Positions 28,319-40,908 are shown, counted from the stretch's first letter. The stretch is DNA of 64,000 nucleotides from Limanda limanda (GCF_963576545.1 NC_083641.1:14444893-14508892), one strand, 5' to 3'. Notes: a model not told the origin generated them from the sequence alone. A program made the numbers and translations.

Positions 28319-31177
28319 GCCAAATGTGAATGGCCAGATATTGAGCAAGGTAAGGATGACCGTTTGTTTTTATGTTTTTGTTTGCTCTCTGCATTGGTGC
28401 CCTGCGTACTGCAATGAGAGGGCTGTGTGGTTATAACCTGACGTTAACTTGTTTAAAGTCAGCCATCCATTGATCCACATCATTTTCAGCTTTGGGTCAT
28501 TGTTTAGGATTTAAGAATGAAGATATACTGGTACATTGAACTTCCATTATAGTATAGCTCCCTACGTCTACAAAATGTTAACTGCATGCTTGATAGGCCT
28601 CATACACTAATGTTTTCTAATTACAAGGACTGTTTTAGTACAGTTTCTGGTCTAAAAGTCAGTATTTATTTTCAAATGCCAAACTTGGGAATAAAAAATG
28701 TAAAACGCTTACTAAAGCACATTAACCTCTATCAGAGAGGGTATCAGATTTAATTTTTTCTTTATTTCATTAGCAGGAGTAATGCCCTCCACTGCAACTC
28801 TAATATGGGTGAAAATTCTCTCTAATCTAATATAACAAGTGCATGTGATCTTCATAAAAATCTTTTACAGAGATACATACATTTGCTATATATCCAGTGG
28901 AGAGGAAGAGTCCAAATGTCTGTCTCTTCCACTTTCTGGCTGACTCAAATCTATAAAAGGGCACAGACGAGCTGTGGGATGAGAGTGACTGATGGATGTT
29001 TTATATAATGAATGGACTGGCTTGTCAGGATGTGGCAAAGAGCAAGTGGAAAGACTGAAAACAGCCTCATTCCAGTGGTCAAGACCTTAATGATCTCAGC
29101 CAGCCACAAGACTTCCACAGAAAACAATAATAATTAGGGGTGGGCATCAGATTGATACCAGCTCTCTGCGTGTGTGTATTTGAGTTTGTGCACATGTGAG
29201 TTTGTGTGTTGTGCTCGCCTTTGTGAGAGTGTTCCTCTGGGGATATAAATCAATGTGTCACGTAATTGCTTGAGTGACCTTTGTTGATAAGAAACGGTAG
29301 CCTTTTGAAATCTCTATCTGTCTCTGTCACTTTGGCCATCTTCACCTCTCCACCATTGCTTTCTCTCTGTCACAAGCTCTCACATCATTATACTCACACG
29401 CACAAAACACTCGAAGAATCTATTTGCCAGTGAGAGCTAAACATGGCAACACTGTTGAAAATTCCAGATTAGAAAGGTGCACCTGATTTGTGTTAATCTT
29501 TCACAAATAGATTATACAGACATGTCAGACATGAAATCTGTAACTTGCCCCATTGGGGGCCCGATTGTACAAACATGTTGCCTTTCACATATGAAGAACG
29601 CAGCAGGTGATGGTTGCCTGGTTAGATGCATTCACAACAAACACTTTTCCACAGTGTTCAGATGAGGGGTGGCGCAGCATGAATCAGGCAGGATATGACG
29701 AGTTCACTCCACTGAGGACATCTTGTGTTTTTTTTGTACAGCACATTGAACTCGCGTCTGCTTGTATTACCAAGAGCTCTTCAATCGTCTTTGCAGGGTT
29801 TTCGTAAGTACAGCACCTCTTTTTCATCCTGCAGTCTTGGGTTAGAAACGTCATCAACAGGACCACTCGCTCGCAGTGAATCCAGAGTTCTTACTAAGGG
29901 GCTGGCAGGAAAATCTGTGAATTCAGTGCATGTCTGGAGGCAGCTTCATATTCGTCCTTATCATTTTGAAAAATTTTCTAGATCATCATTTGCCTTGATT
30001 TCTATTTTGACTCTTTGTGATGTGTCTTTCCAAAAGTCTTACCAGTCTGGTCAATAACATTGAAAATCCAGACACTCATCCCTTGCACTTAAATAACACT
30101 GCATAATTTTATCATCCTTACATTCCCTTTTGATGACAACGAGTTAATATGAAAATGCCATTTTCTTCCAATATGAACTCTGTAGTGGACTCGGTTGGCC
30201 CCTTTTTCAGGAAGGGCCTGTCCTCTCTCACGTGATTGGCTGCTGAAAAACCTCCAATAAACGGTTTAAAATCAAAAAGGTAGAATCCAGATAGATTGTC
30301 AAAATATCACACATCATTAAAAAGTCTCTCTTACTTTTGCCGTCCCTCTTCTCTCTCTCTTCTCAGTCTTGCCCACTTTCTTCCACATGATCGATGATGC
30401 GTATCCACTGTAAACTGGATACCTCACTCTCTCATGTATATTATGCCTCTTTTTCTCTCATCTGTCAATAAATCAAAATCCCTTCTGCAGTTCCCTCTTC
30501 TCATCCGCCCGCCTTCGTTTTTTTTCTTTTTCCGTCTCATGTGCCTGACAGGTATGTCATTTACAGCAGTGCGTTGTGTTAAATCTCCCCCCTGCTGTGG
30601 CGGGAGCCTGTGGAGAAGGAAAGGAAAAGGGTGAGGTGCAGAAATGAACAGAGGAGTGATTTGTCGTTCCAGGTAGTTGCTCCTTTGGGGAGTGTAATGG
30701 CGATTGGCTCCTCAAAATGTTTCCCATCTGTCATGAATGTTCGCCGCAGATGGACACATACAACAGCTCTGTGCCTAAATGGGGTGCAGCTGTGAGTCGA
30801 AGATCACGGCAGCATTTGAGCATGTGCATGAGGAGGTGTGTCTGCTGCGGACCAAGCACACTGTGGATCAAGACTTGCTCCTTAAAGACATTTTCTGACC
30901 TGGGAATTTGACGTGTTTTGTATTGTATAACTCTTATACTATTATAACTATTTCAAGCAGCACAAAATGAAACACGGATAAATATGTGTAAACATGTGGT
31001 TTCCCAACCTGAATCTTAGTCATGATTCTGTCCTTTGTTGAATATTTGATTAACTTTGTCCTTGGAAGCTTTGAAATGAATTATTTGAGGTAGGCGGAGG
31101 ACACGCAGTTTCCTTGTGTTTGGACTTTCCTTTGTGTTTTTTTTTTCTAGATTTGTGTTTGCTCTATATTTACAGTC
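28319..31177. other. Non-coding stretch with one coding-like segment
   Basis: Mostly unique DNA. The segment 30780-30900 reads in one frame as a plausible short peptide and is treated separately. No repeats beyond short pyrimidine-rich runs (about 30345-30365) and T runs are seen. Confidence 0.45.
30782..30898 (+). other. Coding-like segment of unknown nature
   Basis: One frame from ATG at 30779 reads through to a TGA at 30896-30898 and includes KITAAFEHVHEEVCLLRT, followed by KHTVDQDLLLKDIF. The amino-acid make-up (acidic and Leu-rich, amphipathic) and the codon third positions look more like real coding sequence than the surrounding frames. It could be a terminal exon, an exon of a decayed gene copy, or chance. 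An acceptor-like gtgcag precedes it at about 30785-30790. I do not recognise a family, and with about 38 codons chance is quite possible. Confidence 0.2.
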
Positions 31178-31302
31178 GGTTTGAATGTGAGTGTGAATGG
31201 TTGTCTGTCTCTAAATGTTGTTTGTGCAAACTGCTTGCAACCTGTCCAGGGTTAACTCCACCCCTCACTCAACAATGTGAGCTGTCCATTGCTCTAGATG
31301 CC
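31178..31302 (+). mobile_element. Fragment of a common fish interspersed repeat
   Basis: The strings ttgaatgtgagtgtgaatgg, ttgtctgtctctaaatgttg and cctgtccagggttaactcca occur in order. This order is characteristic of a very common teleost interspersed repeat in which they are followed by a cagctgggata-type end. Here the end is diverged (gtgagctgtcca). The family name is not certain, and no target duplication is visible. Confidence 0.55.
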
Positions 31303-31329
31303 CCTTAAATGATTATAATTAGATACAAT

Positions 31330-31612
31330 AATAATAATAATGCTAAACTTTATTTTTACAGCACTTTTCATACATAAAATGCAGCTCAAAGTGCTTCACA
31401 ATAAAATAAAAGACATGAAATAACAGATCAATGAGAACACTATTGCAAATAAATAAAGACTTAGAAAAAAGATTTATAGAAAAAAAGATATGATTTATTA
31501 AAAGCAAGAGTGGAAATGTGTGTTGAGTTGTTTCTTAAAACTCTCAACAGAAGAAGCTTGTCATATGTGTGGTGGGAGTTTGTTCCAAACCTTTAGTGCA
31601 TAGCAACAGAAA
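31330..31612 (-). pseudogene. LINE 3' end, C-terminal coding relic plus 3' tail
   Basis: On the minus strand from about 31592 the frame reads WNKLPPHI, a stop, then QASSVESFKKQLNTHFHS. This matches the final helix region of L2/Rex-like LINE polymerases (W-LP-IR-A-S---FK--LKTHLF). Downstream on the same strand is the typical tail in which a short word (agtgctt...gcacttt) flanks a gcatttt-type spacer, ending near 31340 in a taaagtttagca run. The premature stop and the missing upstream part show that it is a dead, 5'-truncated copy. The plus-strand repeat at 31178-31302 lies just beside it and is a separate insertion. Confidence 0.7.
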
Positions 31613-33078
31613 ACTGCTTCGCCAAACTTTTTGTTTTTTGTTTATTGAGCAAGCCCACGTTAGACGACCGCCGGATGACGGATTGATGGAATTATTTTCT
31701 TTGTTTGTTTATTTGTTTTGCACTGTTTCCTGTTTTACTTTGAAACTTCTTTCAATGTGTGTCTCTCTTTTTGACTTCCTGCCTGCTCTTGTGATCGTCC
31801 TGCTTTAATGTGTCACACCCGACTTCTATCATCTCTGCTTCCTGTTGTGTATCTTGTCTCTGTGCTTGTCACTCTCCTCTGTCAGTTTGTCTTGAGCTCT
31901 GGATTCCCTGTGTTCTTTCGGCCTCAGGCACTGTTAGTCTATTTCTTTAAGTTTCTTTATTAAATGCACCTTCACCTGCCTTTGCTTCTGAGCCTGCACT
32001 TCAATACTGCTCATCTTAATATAAGTTGATGATATTAATAAGATTAAGGCATTAAAAGCCATTTGTTTTAGCAAACATTTGGAAAAACATATCACAAAGA
32101 TGTTCACAGTAAATCTGTCATGTGTTGCCATCTCTGCCAGTATTTCACACAGTGAAGTGTTTTGGATTTAGGTATGAATCCAGTGACCTTGGATTATCAC
32201 TCATTCACAGAGCAAGCCCTTTCCCAGCTCCATTGTAAACTGTTGGTAGACATTGTGTCATAGGCTCCCAGAACATAAGCAAAGTTTTGAATCAGTGCCC
32301 ACTGCTGCCTCGAGCATCCACGTGGGAGGACGGTAAGAAAGTATGGATTGCACTTGGGAATAGTCATATATTTTAGACATACTTCCTGTGATTCAGGAAA
32401 TAGGTTGGAAGTGTTGCTTGTGTTTCCTGGGATTACAAATAAAGTGTGTGTGTTTATCTAGGTGTGAATAATTGGGTCTGGGCTTGTGTGCATTAAAACA
32501 ACCTGTGTGTGTGTCTATGTGTGTGCGCATGTACCTGCAATATTTACTGTAATGGCTGAATGGCTAAGATGGGAAGCAGGCCACAGTGAGTTCCTATTAC
32601 AGCAAATGGAAACAAGGAGCGCCTAATAACATTGTCACCTTACTATACACTCCAGCTCGAGAGCACGTTCTCCATCAGGGTGGTTGCTCACTCTCCTTTC
32701 TCTCCCTGTAATGCTGCCAATCTTTTCTCTCACACACTCTTCCCTACGTTATCTCTTTCTCCTTCCTCCTCTAAACATCTTCCGTCTTGGTAAATCACTT
32801 GCTTTCCTCGCTCTCCTCTGTGCTTCACTCCATCTGATCTTCCTCTTTATTTCCGACCTGTTTGTCGGGCCTAGTTTTCACAGAAGCTCAAAAAGTCACC
32901 ACTGCTGTACTTGTCAGATAATTTGTACCATTTTTCCAGAAGGAATGATATAAAAGTTTTTGTGTGATCTTAGTGCCGGATGACACCCAGAGAAAATCGA
33001 GTCATCGCCTTTGTCTGCTTTTTCTCTGCTTTTGCAATAGTGGAATATTTAAGCTCTAATTTACATTGACCGGGACGG
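31613..33078. other. Non-coding stretch, nothing recognised
   Basis: Unique-looking DNA with pyrimidine-rich patches (about 31740-31880 and 32690-32840). The frames over these patches are Leu/Ser/Phe-rich and chance-like. Confidence 0.5.
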
Positions 33079-33527
33079 CAACACAACTACGAAAAGCCAC
33101 ACAATGGAAACACAACCGCAACAGAAGTGAGGGACAACAGATGTTGACAATGAAACAAGCAGGGTTACTTATTAAGGTCAGCAAAGTCAATACTTAAAGT
33201 TTTGTGCGCATGGTATGTGGCAAATCACAAGTTTGAAAGTTTGCGTTTTTCATTTTTGGATGCTTTAAGACCTGTTCTGTGACGCCTCAGAAACACGAGC
33301 ACTACATTTTAGTCGGCGACTGGCTTGTCCAGGTTTCCACAATCAACGGCTCACTTGACCACAACAAGTAACTGCTTGTGTTGTTCTTAATATCTGTTGT
33401 CGCTCACTTCAATTGTGATTGCATTGCCTCTGAGATGGATTTGTGTTGTCGCTTTTGTAGTTGGTTTGTGGCTTTCGTGATTGTGTTGTGGCTTTTGTAT
33501 TTATGTTGTGGCTTTTGCTGTTGTGTT
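33079..33527. mobile_element. Inverted-repeat element with 20-bp tandem subrepeats
   Basis: The right arm ends in four 20-bp units at 33448-33527, each of the form gt(g/c)gctttt-gt--ttgtgtt. The left arm (33079-33155) is the imperfect reverse complement of the right arm's inner part: its reverse complement reads catctgttgtccctcacttc then a ttgtgtggcttttcgtag run, matching tatctgttgtcgctcacttc at about 33392-33411 and then the subrepeats. The middle 33156-33390 is not repeated. The structure resembles a fold-back or MITE-like DNA element. No open frame is present, and neither flanking duplications nor a superfamily could be determined. Confidence 0.6.
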
Positions 33528-34209
33528 CGTTAATGCGCTTGTGTGAGACATCTAGGACACTCAATGGATTTTTGCTGCACTTCAACAAAGGTTACTCCTT
33601 CATCCTGATTTATTGTTACTTTGATCTAAACGCTTTTGCACTTATCCTCATAAGGTTTGTGGGAAGCCTGAACCGATGAGAGTCAATGCAACTTCTTATA
33701 AGCTGAAGACAAATGTAAGATTCAGTTTGAGAACAGCCTCTCTGTTGCTCACAGTCTTGCTCAAGGGCCATAAGTAGGGAGGCCCTCCAGCTGGAGAAGG
33801 TAATGACAGAGCATTAGTCTCAGATTCATTTGAACACAGCACAGTGCTATGCTCTGAAACAAACTCGAACAGCATGGAGTCTGGGCGGCCCAGAAATATT
33901 CAGGAGAATCAAGGTAAAAGCATTTCCTGACATACTCAGAATAAAAATGACTGTTAAGACTTTATTCCATCTTTTTTGAGTTCAAAATGTAAATGGTTCA
34001 TTTATTGAAGGTCTGGAAAAAGATGATTCAGTTTTCCTACACTTATTCATTTAACACCGCACATCAGAACACAGAGGTGTCGGCAGGTTTGCTGTTAATA
34101 GTTGATGAGGTCTCATTGTATTTGCTGTAAATATTTAATAGATAGGAAAGATGTAGAGAAACAGGGACTGACGGCAAGTAGTGTGACCTGCTTTCTGCTC
34201 CTTTCAGGG

Positions 34210-34210
<1 letters not shown>
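33528..34210. other. Non-coding stretch, nothing recognised
   Basis: Apparently unique sequence without gene or known repeat. Confidence 0.5.

Positions 34211-34262
<52 letters not shown>
34211..34262. repeat. (CA)n microsatellite, 26 units
   Basis: Fifty-two bases of uninterrupted CA. Confidence 0.97.
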
Positions 34263-34263
<1 letters not shown>

Positions 34264-35029
34264 GTCAGGCTTGCTCTCCTTATTATGGCTTTACATTGAC
34301 TTGCATTAATTGTGGAAAGCTTAACCAAAACCTTCACCATGACAATTCATGCCTAACACTAATTCTAACTTAACTATGATTCATATCTTATTCATATCTT
34401 GGAGACGTACTCGAAACACACCAGGTTCCCTCCTCCAAATTGAAACTGAGGATAAATTACCCTAACCATAAGCCATCCCAACCCCCAACCTCTGATGATA
34501 TTCTCGCTGACACACACCTATATATACTGTGCCTCTCTTACAAGTTTCCTCCAAGGATGTGCTCTAAATGCAGCCTATTAAGTAAGTTTTTGGGACATGG
34601 TGTTATGTTGGGAATGTGTCGGGGGACTTGAGTTCTGCTGCTGAACAGGGTGGTGTCACAGACATGGAGTAAGGCAACAAATCTTAGCTTCTTGTTTTTG
34701 TAATCATGTCCCTTTTTAATAAATTTTTCTCAATATATTTCCATTATCCATTATCCATGATTTGTTTTATTATTTTTTAAGAGATTATTTTAATAGGAGA
34801 TCATAGAAGATGGTAAACCACATGTCCTGGCACATATATTTATAAAACATATCTTTGGACCTGTTTTTTTTTTCATATGAAAAAACTAGGCCAATCAAAG
34901 GTTCAAAACTTCAGAAGAGATAAAAGATGCTGTTTTTTATTTTTATGAAGACTATTGTCTTTCTTGATTTGGATTGTTTTTACTGGGAGTAGACATTTTT
35001 GGAAAGTGCATCTAAGACGTTGAATGGCA

Positions 35030-35031
<2 letters not shown>
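34263..35031. other. Non-coding stretch, nothing recognised
   Basis: AT-rich with T runs (about 34862-34873). No gene. Confidence 0.5.

Positions 35032-35115
<84 letters not shown>
35032..35115. repeat. (TG)n microsatellite with one interruption
   Basis: Eighty-four bases of GT/TG with a single CG at about 35065, which splits it into two long pure tracts. Confidence 0.97.
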
Positions 35116-35117
<2 letters not shown>

Positions 35118-37373
35118 TTGTGTTGGTGCATCTTTTCCTCAAAGCATCATTGAAAACTATTTACGGTGATTGCAGCTCCCTCATGACATATTATCTCTTT
35201 ACAGAAATAAAATGAACCAGGCTGCAACACTATTCATCAAAACCTGGCCTCTAACTCACTTCAGTGTGCAGTGCCAAAAGCAGCAGGAAAATCTCAGTCT
35301 TTAAATATAGGTCAGCAGTATGATGTTTTCAAATTTGCATGTAAAAATAAATAATAACATATTGAGATGATTAATGGCATGAAATCAAACACATCTGTTT
35401 TGGGGCTTGATATGTTTTTTAACAAGTCTTGCCTCCAATGATATTTTTGTTTTGTTTTCTTGAAGCCTAACATCGTGTAGACTAAAAAAATAGCTCCTGC
35501 TGTGCTTAGCTATACAAATCCATCGTCTGTGGCCCTTGCAGGACTTTAATAAACTTGACCAATCAATGATAGTTTGGCCTACCTGTCACCAAATGACCTC
35601 CCTGCCCGTGCTCTCACTCTGCATGATCGGAGTCTTCAGCCGGTAAAACATACACATATGAAGCAGAGACGATAGCAGGAAATTAGGGAGCAGGTCATGG
35701 AAATGTCGGCCCTGAGCGGTTGTCAAGCCGTGCTCCTCCATGTGTGAACAAGGGCTGATGGGAATGGGTGGGATGTATAGAATAAAGTGTAGCCTGCTCT
35801 TCCTAGCGTTTACAGGCTTACAAACTTTCGCTGTAACTTTGAAATTTATTGCAATTAATATTTACTAGGAATCTTCTCATCAGTTTTGTTGACTTTCACA
35901 GGTGTTAAGAGAATGTTGATGATGATTTTTTGATTAGTGCTCAATTGGACAGTGGAGACATCGTATCGTCAGCACCACAGATTTTGTGTAATTTCATACA
36001 AATAGAACTACATTTTCATTTCAGGCTACATTTCATTTCAAAGTGTATTGATTCCTGGCAGATATATTCACTCTGACTCAGAAAATTAAACTTTTTCCTT
36101 TATTGGGGTTAAGCCCCGAGTGGTCCCTTTTCCAATCAACCATATTGATCTCTTTTTGTTTAATGCAGCTTTCGCCTTCATTTCACATCTTGCCACATGT
36201 TTTACCAATTCTACACACATCTCGTGTCCATGTGTAGTTTCATTTCCACTTTCTCCTCCTCAATTAGAGTTGGATAAAGCTGAGGACATGAAAACTTCTT
36301 CCTCAAAACTTGCACCTTCTGCAAATCAGCAACTTTGCATTTTTTACCAACTACTGGTAATTAAAGTGATTGGTCTGCTTTACATTTCTACCAAGAAATA
36401 CTGTTTAACCTGCTTTCTCAGGGAATCATGAGGGTTTCTGCAAATGTATGGTGCTCCCTGGTTTAGATCTGAAATTAAGATCTGCCTTTCTACGCAGAGA
36501 TGCTGAGGCAGAAAGTTAACAGGGAAATTAAATGAGAAAAGAAAATGAGCAAGAGGGATGAGAGTGAAAAACAATCAAATGAAACGGTGCCTCCTGCCAC
36601 TAGATCTTTGAAACATACATGCGACCACACACACCCCAACGAACACACACAGGTTCCCAGGAACTCACACATACACACCATCTGTCCGCGTGTTTGGGGA
36701 ACTATTTCGGCAAGTTGAGCGACGTTCTGTCTCATTCATCTCCAGCGTAAACAAGAGCAGTTGCCGACGGTTACAGGTCTGTTGGCAAAGAGCTCTGGAG
36801 ACTTTATGTGTGTGATCAGTTGTTTTGCATGTATTTGCATGTATTTGTGTGGTGTATGAGAAAGAGCATACAATAGGGGATGGAGAGAAAGGAAGAAAGA
36901 AAAGAGAGACATGGCAGAAAACGAGTCTACTCATGACAGGTGGCTAATGAGACCAAGGCTCAGCACTCAGCCTCCACACACACACACACACAAACACACA
37001 CTATTGACAGAAATCAATACTGTGGGTCTGTTTCTCCCTCTCCCCCGTGCGCTCTCACACTCACAAAGAGACTGACACACACATGCACGTACACACCTGT
37101 CTATCGTCCCAGTAGGGATGGTACAGGAAGCCATGAAGCCAGACCACAGCCAAGCGTGAACAGCCAGTATGGCGTAAGTTTTTTCAAAACAAAACTTGCT
37201 CCTACGCACTTATACATTGATTTGTTTGAGTTTTATACATCCTCAGTGGTAAGAGCTCTCAAGTAAGAGCTTCCTAAAATGTGGTTTGTTTAACAAAAGG
37301 CACAGTTTATTCTCTGTTAAAATGAGGAGGTTGACGAAACAAATCTAATACCATTGCCTGTGATGTAACCTCC
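35116..37373. other. Non-coding stretch with short CA runs
   Basis: Contains a (CA)n at about 36976-36991 and CA-rich patches near 36620-36680 and 37075-37100. The direct repeat ttgcatgtattt occurs at about 36822-36845. No gene or known repeat recognised. Confidence 0.5.
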
Positions 37374-37389
37374 CATTAAACCTTCTTTT

Positions 37390-37588
37390 TTTTTCTTTTT
37401 TTTTTAATAAATCTGTTTATTGAAACACATCACATTATTTAACATGACCTTTACATATAGATGCATGTTTTTTGTTTTTTTTGCCAAATAAACAAACATA
37501 CAAACAAACAAACCAACAAGTAGAAAACATACAAAACATTATCCCACCCCCCACCCCAGTTGGTCTTCCCTTTTCAAACAGAATATCT
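37390..37588 (-). mobile_element. 5'-truncated L1-like retroposon insertion
   Basis: The insertion is flanked by a 16-bp direct repeat, cattaaaccttctttt, at 37374-37389 and 37589-37604. On the minus strand it ends in a poly-A run (poly-T at 37390-37405 of the plus strand) preceded by AATAAA-type signals (tttattgaa, aataaatctg). This is the hallmark of target-primed reverse transcription by an L1-type machinery. The body (about 180 bases, with short aaac repeats) contains no coding capacity, so it is either the extreme 3' end of an L1-like LINE or a retroposed transcript of another gene; I favour the LINE. Confidence 0.7.
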
Positions 37589-37604
37589 CATTAAACCTTC
37601 TTTT

Positions 37605-40572
37605 GACAGAAGCAGTTTCATTTTATTTCATAAATCCTGATAACAGTTGACCTTTGATTCTATATTAAATTGCTGTTCTTACATTATTGTGTAATTCAAG
37701 TAGAATCTTCTATTTAATACATTTGATGAAGCTTGCATCAAACAGATCACACATCCTCTCTACCTTATATGCACACACCCAAGAGATGAAAAGGCGCTCA
37801 CTACATAAACAAAGATATTAGTTACAGAAACATGAGGCAGAGGTCACAAGGATGGACTTGCAGAAATATTTTTTGTATTGATCAGTGCTCCTCTGGTTGC
37901 TGAAGTTGACGACAACTCCTCTGATTCATCCCTGCCCAGTCCCGCTTGTCATCTCTCTGCATTCACTCTTATCAACCACCTTCTATTGCCTCCGACCTAA
38001 CCTCCTATCCATCTACAGTGTAAGCCATCTCCTCTTCTTCCCCCCCATCCAGAGGCCCATTACTGTGATGTTAGCATCCGTTACTCCTAAATAAAGTTGC
38101 GGAGGTTGGAAGGAGGTGAAGGTTGGGTAAGTGAAAGGTGTTGGCAAAGTGTTTTGGAAATTTATGAGTCCTGAAGTTCTGCAAAGATTTGTCTGGTAGT
38201 GTATGGGCTAAAGTTTCAGGGTAACTTTGCTCCCTTTTCAAGATAAAGGTTGGCCTGTATAGGAGATAAATGGAGAGATTTCCCTCAACTATCACTATAT
38301 AGTCCACTGAGTCTATAAGCTGGTGTCAAAATCTCTCCTCTTTTTTTTTTTTCACACGTCCTACTCATTTACTGCATTGTCAGACTCCAGCACATAGAGA
38401 ACTCATTTTGGAAACCTATCCTGCACATTACATATGGTCTTTAATGAGCCCTCCATCTGTACTGGAAGCATATCACACATGTAACCTGCACACAGAGTAT
38501 TTACAAACTTATATATTTTTACTGCTCTTATTTACGTTCTTCCCCAGAGTGTTGTCTACTTATCTCATCCGCTGTGCCTACATTTATGTTGCAGGAATCA
38601 TGGCTCTAATAAATTATATCAGTAATGGACTGTTTTGGCTGGGACGCAGTGGAGAGACGTGCGTAAGTTTTCATGTCACATTTATTGCCACAAAGATGTG
38701 TGCAGGACTCCACTGGGGAGTGCAAGCTATTTACAATGTCTTATTGAGTTCTGTAGTGATAAGTGTGGAGATGTAAATAGTCTTTAGTCGGTCTAAAAAC
38801 TCATATAAAGGCACCAGAGCAGTTCTGTGTCCTCTGCAATAAAGTTTCAGAGTGAAGTTTACAGAAACATGTGTCAATAAGGTATAACATTCTGCTTAAG
38901 AAAGTGTAAAAGGATTATTCCTATTATAAATATTATGACGCAGAGCCAGACTCTTTCATTTTGTTTTGTTGTGAGCAGGAGATTTGTGCAGAGGATGCAG
39001 ACATTTTTGTCAAAAACAAAACTAAGCTTGATTTAAAATGAAAAAATAAATAAATTTTTTCCATCTGACTATCAAGAAGTTCATTGTCACAGTCTTTCAC
39101 ATCTGCTTTTCAAACCTAAATGAAAACTAGTCCGTCTTGAGCCTCCAGAATCTGATACGCTGTCATTGATTTCAATAACCTGACTCTCAAAAAGGATCAC
39201 GGGAGACAAAAGCTTTCTAGTTATGTTGATTCTGCATCTATAAAATCCAGAATGAGTCAGTCAAAGAAATGTTTTGTGGCAGTTCTGGTAAGATTTTTGA
39301 TGTGGCCCAGAGGGTCAAAACACAGCCACATTTTAGAAAAAAATTGCATTTCAGAAAATGTAATGACAATTTGTCAATGCTATTGTGTTTTGTGAAATGT
39401 TGTGCTCAATAAAATATGGTTTTGTTTAGTGAAATTTTGTATGTTGACCCTCAAGTACACTGTAGTGTGAAGTTCCACATTAAGGGAGCTAACAGGAGGC
39501 AATATCAAGTTCAAACAATATACTGCCTTTACTCAAAATACATCCCAAAGCAGCGATGGAAAGTTTAAAGCCGACGTATCAGCTAAGGGTTTTACCAGGT
39601 GAAGCACGTACCCTGTGACCCACTACGGCTCGCATTGCACGACAAAGGTCATCAATTGGAATTGATTGCCAGTTTCTGCATAATGCATTTTAGCGTGGAA
39701 TTATGAATTTGGTTGCAGGATTATTTGGTTTTACAAAGATCTAAAAATGTCATTGTCCTATCAAGGAGCTTCATCTAGATTACTGCTGTTTCCTGTGGTT
39801 GACCAGTGGTCAGTATGATGACCTGCTAGGACCTGAGATAGGTGAGTTTGATTCTCAGCACTGATGGGCTTTGCATTATTGGGTCACAGAAATTTTTCGC
39901 TCAATTTCAATTATTGGGGCCGTTCAGGTCGACCAGCGTGAGTGGAGAAATATCCAATCTTTGTGCATTGTTGTGAAAGTGCCGTATAAGTATCATAAAC
40001 ATCAGTAGTATCAGTGTTAATAGTTTACAAAAGAAAATCCTCTCTTTTTTTCTCTCTCCCATGTTCCACGTTAGAGTGAATTTAATCCCTCCGAACAAAT
40101 TATGTCATCTTGTCGTTCTTCTTTATCAACCACCCCCCATATAAGTGTAATTAGTAATGAGTCAGTCCCATAAAAGCATAGTGGTAATAGAAGGGATATA
40201 GGGGCTATCTTGTTCTTTATACTGAAAGGCTCATGAATGATTTGACCTCTACACATAACTTCTGCAGCGGGTGTCACTCGTGAATACTGTTTAATGAAGC
40301 TTCGGGTAATGAACCTTTTCGGAGAAGCAATGGGCTGGAAAGCCTCGCTGCTCCAGGAAGCTTTATTTGGCCGTCACCACAGAGCAGGCAAACAATAACA
40401 GGCAGGGAGCAGGCTGACGTCCAAAAAGCAAAGGACGAGCAGAAGAACATTTCCCCTTTAATCCACATTATAAGTTAATTATTATTCTGCAACCCATGAA
40501 AAGATATGAACTCTTGAATATGCAGATGTCATAAGATGTCTACTCCCCATTATTGTGATTGTGTGTACGGGA
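37605..40572. other. Non-coding stretch, nothing recognised
   Basis: AT-rich, unique-looking DNA. A poly-T run lies near 38341-38352. No gene, RNA or repeat family recognised. Confidence 0.5.
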
Positions 40573-40579
40573 GCGTGCC

Positions 40580-40723
40580 TATGTTCCCACAGCCCGATGT
40601 TCCCACAGCCCTATATTCCCACAGCCCTATGTTCCCACAGCCCTATATTCCCACAGCCCTATATTCCCACAGCCCTATGTTCCCACAGCCCTATATTCCC
40701 ACAGCCCTATGTTCCCACAGCCC
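40580..40723 (+). repeat. Minisatellite array, nine 16-bp units
   Basis: Nine head-to-tail copies of tatgttcccacagccc, with variants gatgtt (second unit) and tatatt (units 3, 5, 6 and 8). It forms the left arm tip of the fold-back element. Confidence 0.95.
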
Positions 40724-40840
40724 TATGTTACAACATTTCTAATATTCATTACAAAATTAGGCCCTATGTTCCTAGAGTTCCCACATTTCTACCCCTGCCT
40801 GGTAGTTATGGGCTTCACCAGCCATTCCGTAGCTGGTGAA

Positions 40841-40908
40841 CCCTAACCCTAACCCTAAACTCTCTTGAGCTCAACACCGCTAACTCTAACCCTAACCCTA
40901 ACCCTAAT
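40841..40908 (+). repeat. Interstitial telomere-like (CCCTAA)n blocks
   Basis: Two short blocks: about three units at 40841-40859, and about four units at 40880-40908, the second starting with a variant ctaactctaa. They are separated by a 20-base unique spacer that contains gagctc. They lie inside the fold-back element rather than at a chromosome end. Confidence 0.9.

Noticed and set aside
40580..40723. Possible CRISPR array
   Set aside because: Units are contiguous 16-mers without unique spacers, and the genome is evidently eukaryotic.
40536..40846. Three overlapping frames with repeated Tyr-Ser-His-Ser-Pro and similar words
   Set aside because: A 16-bp unit read in three frames gives the same 16-residue cycle in each; it is a minisatellite effect, not a repeat protein.
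40841..40908. True telomere or subtelomere
   Set aside because: Only a few CCCTAA units, embedded between the arms of the fold-back element and followed by 23 kb of ordinary sequence.
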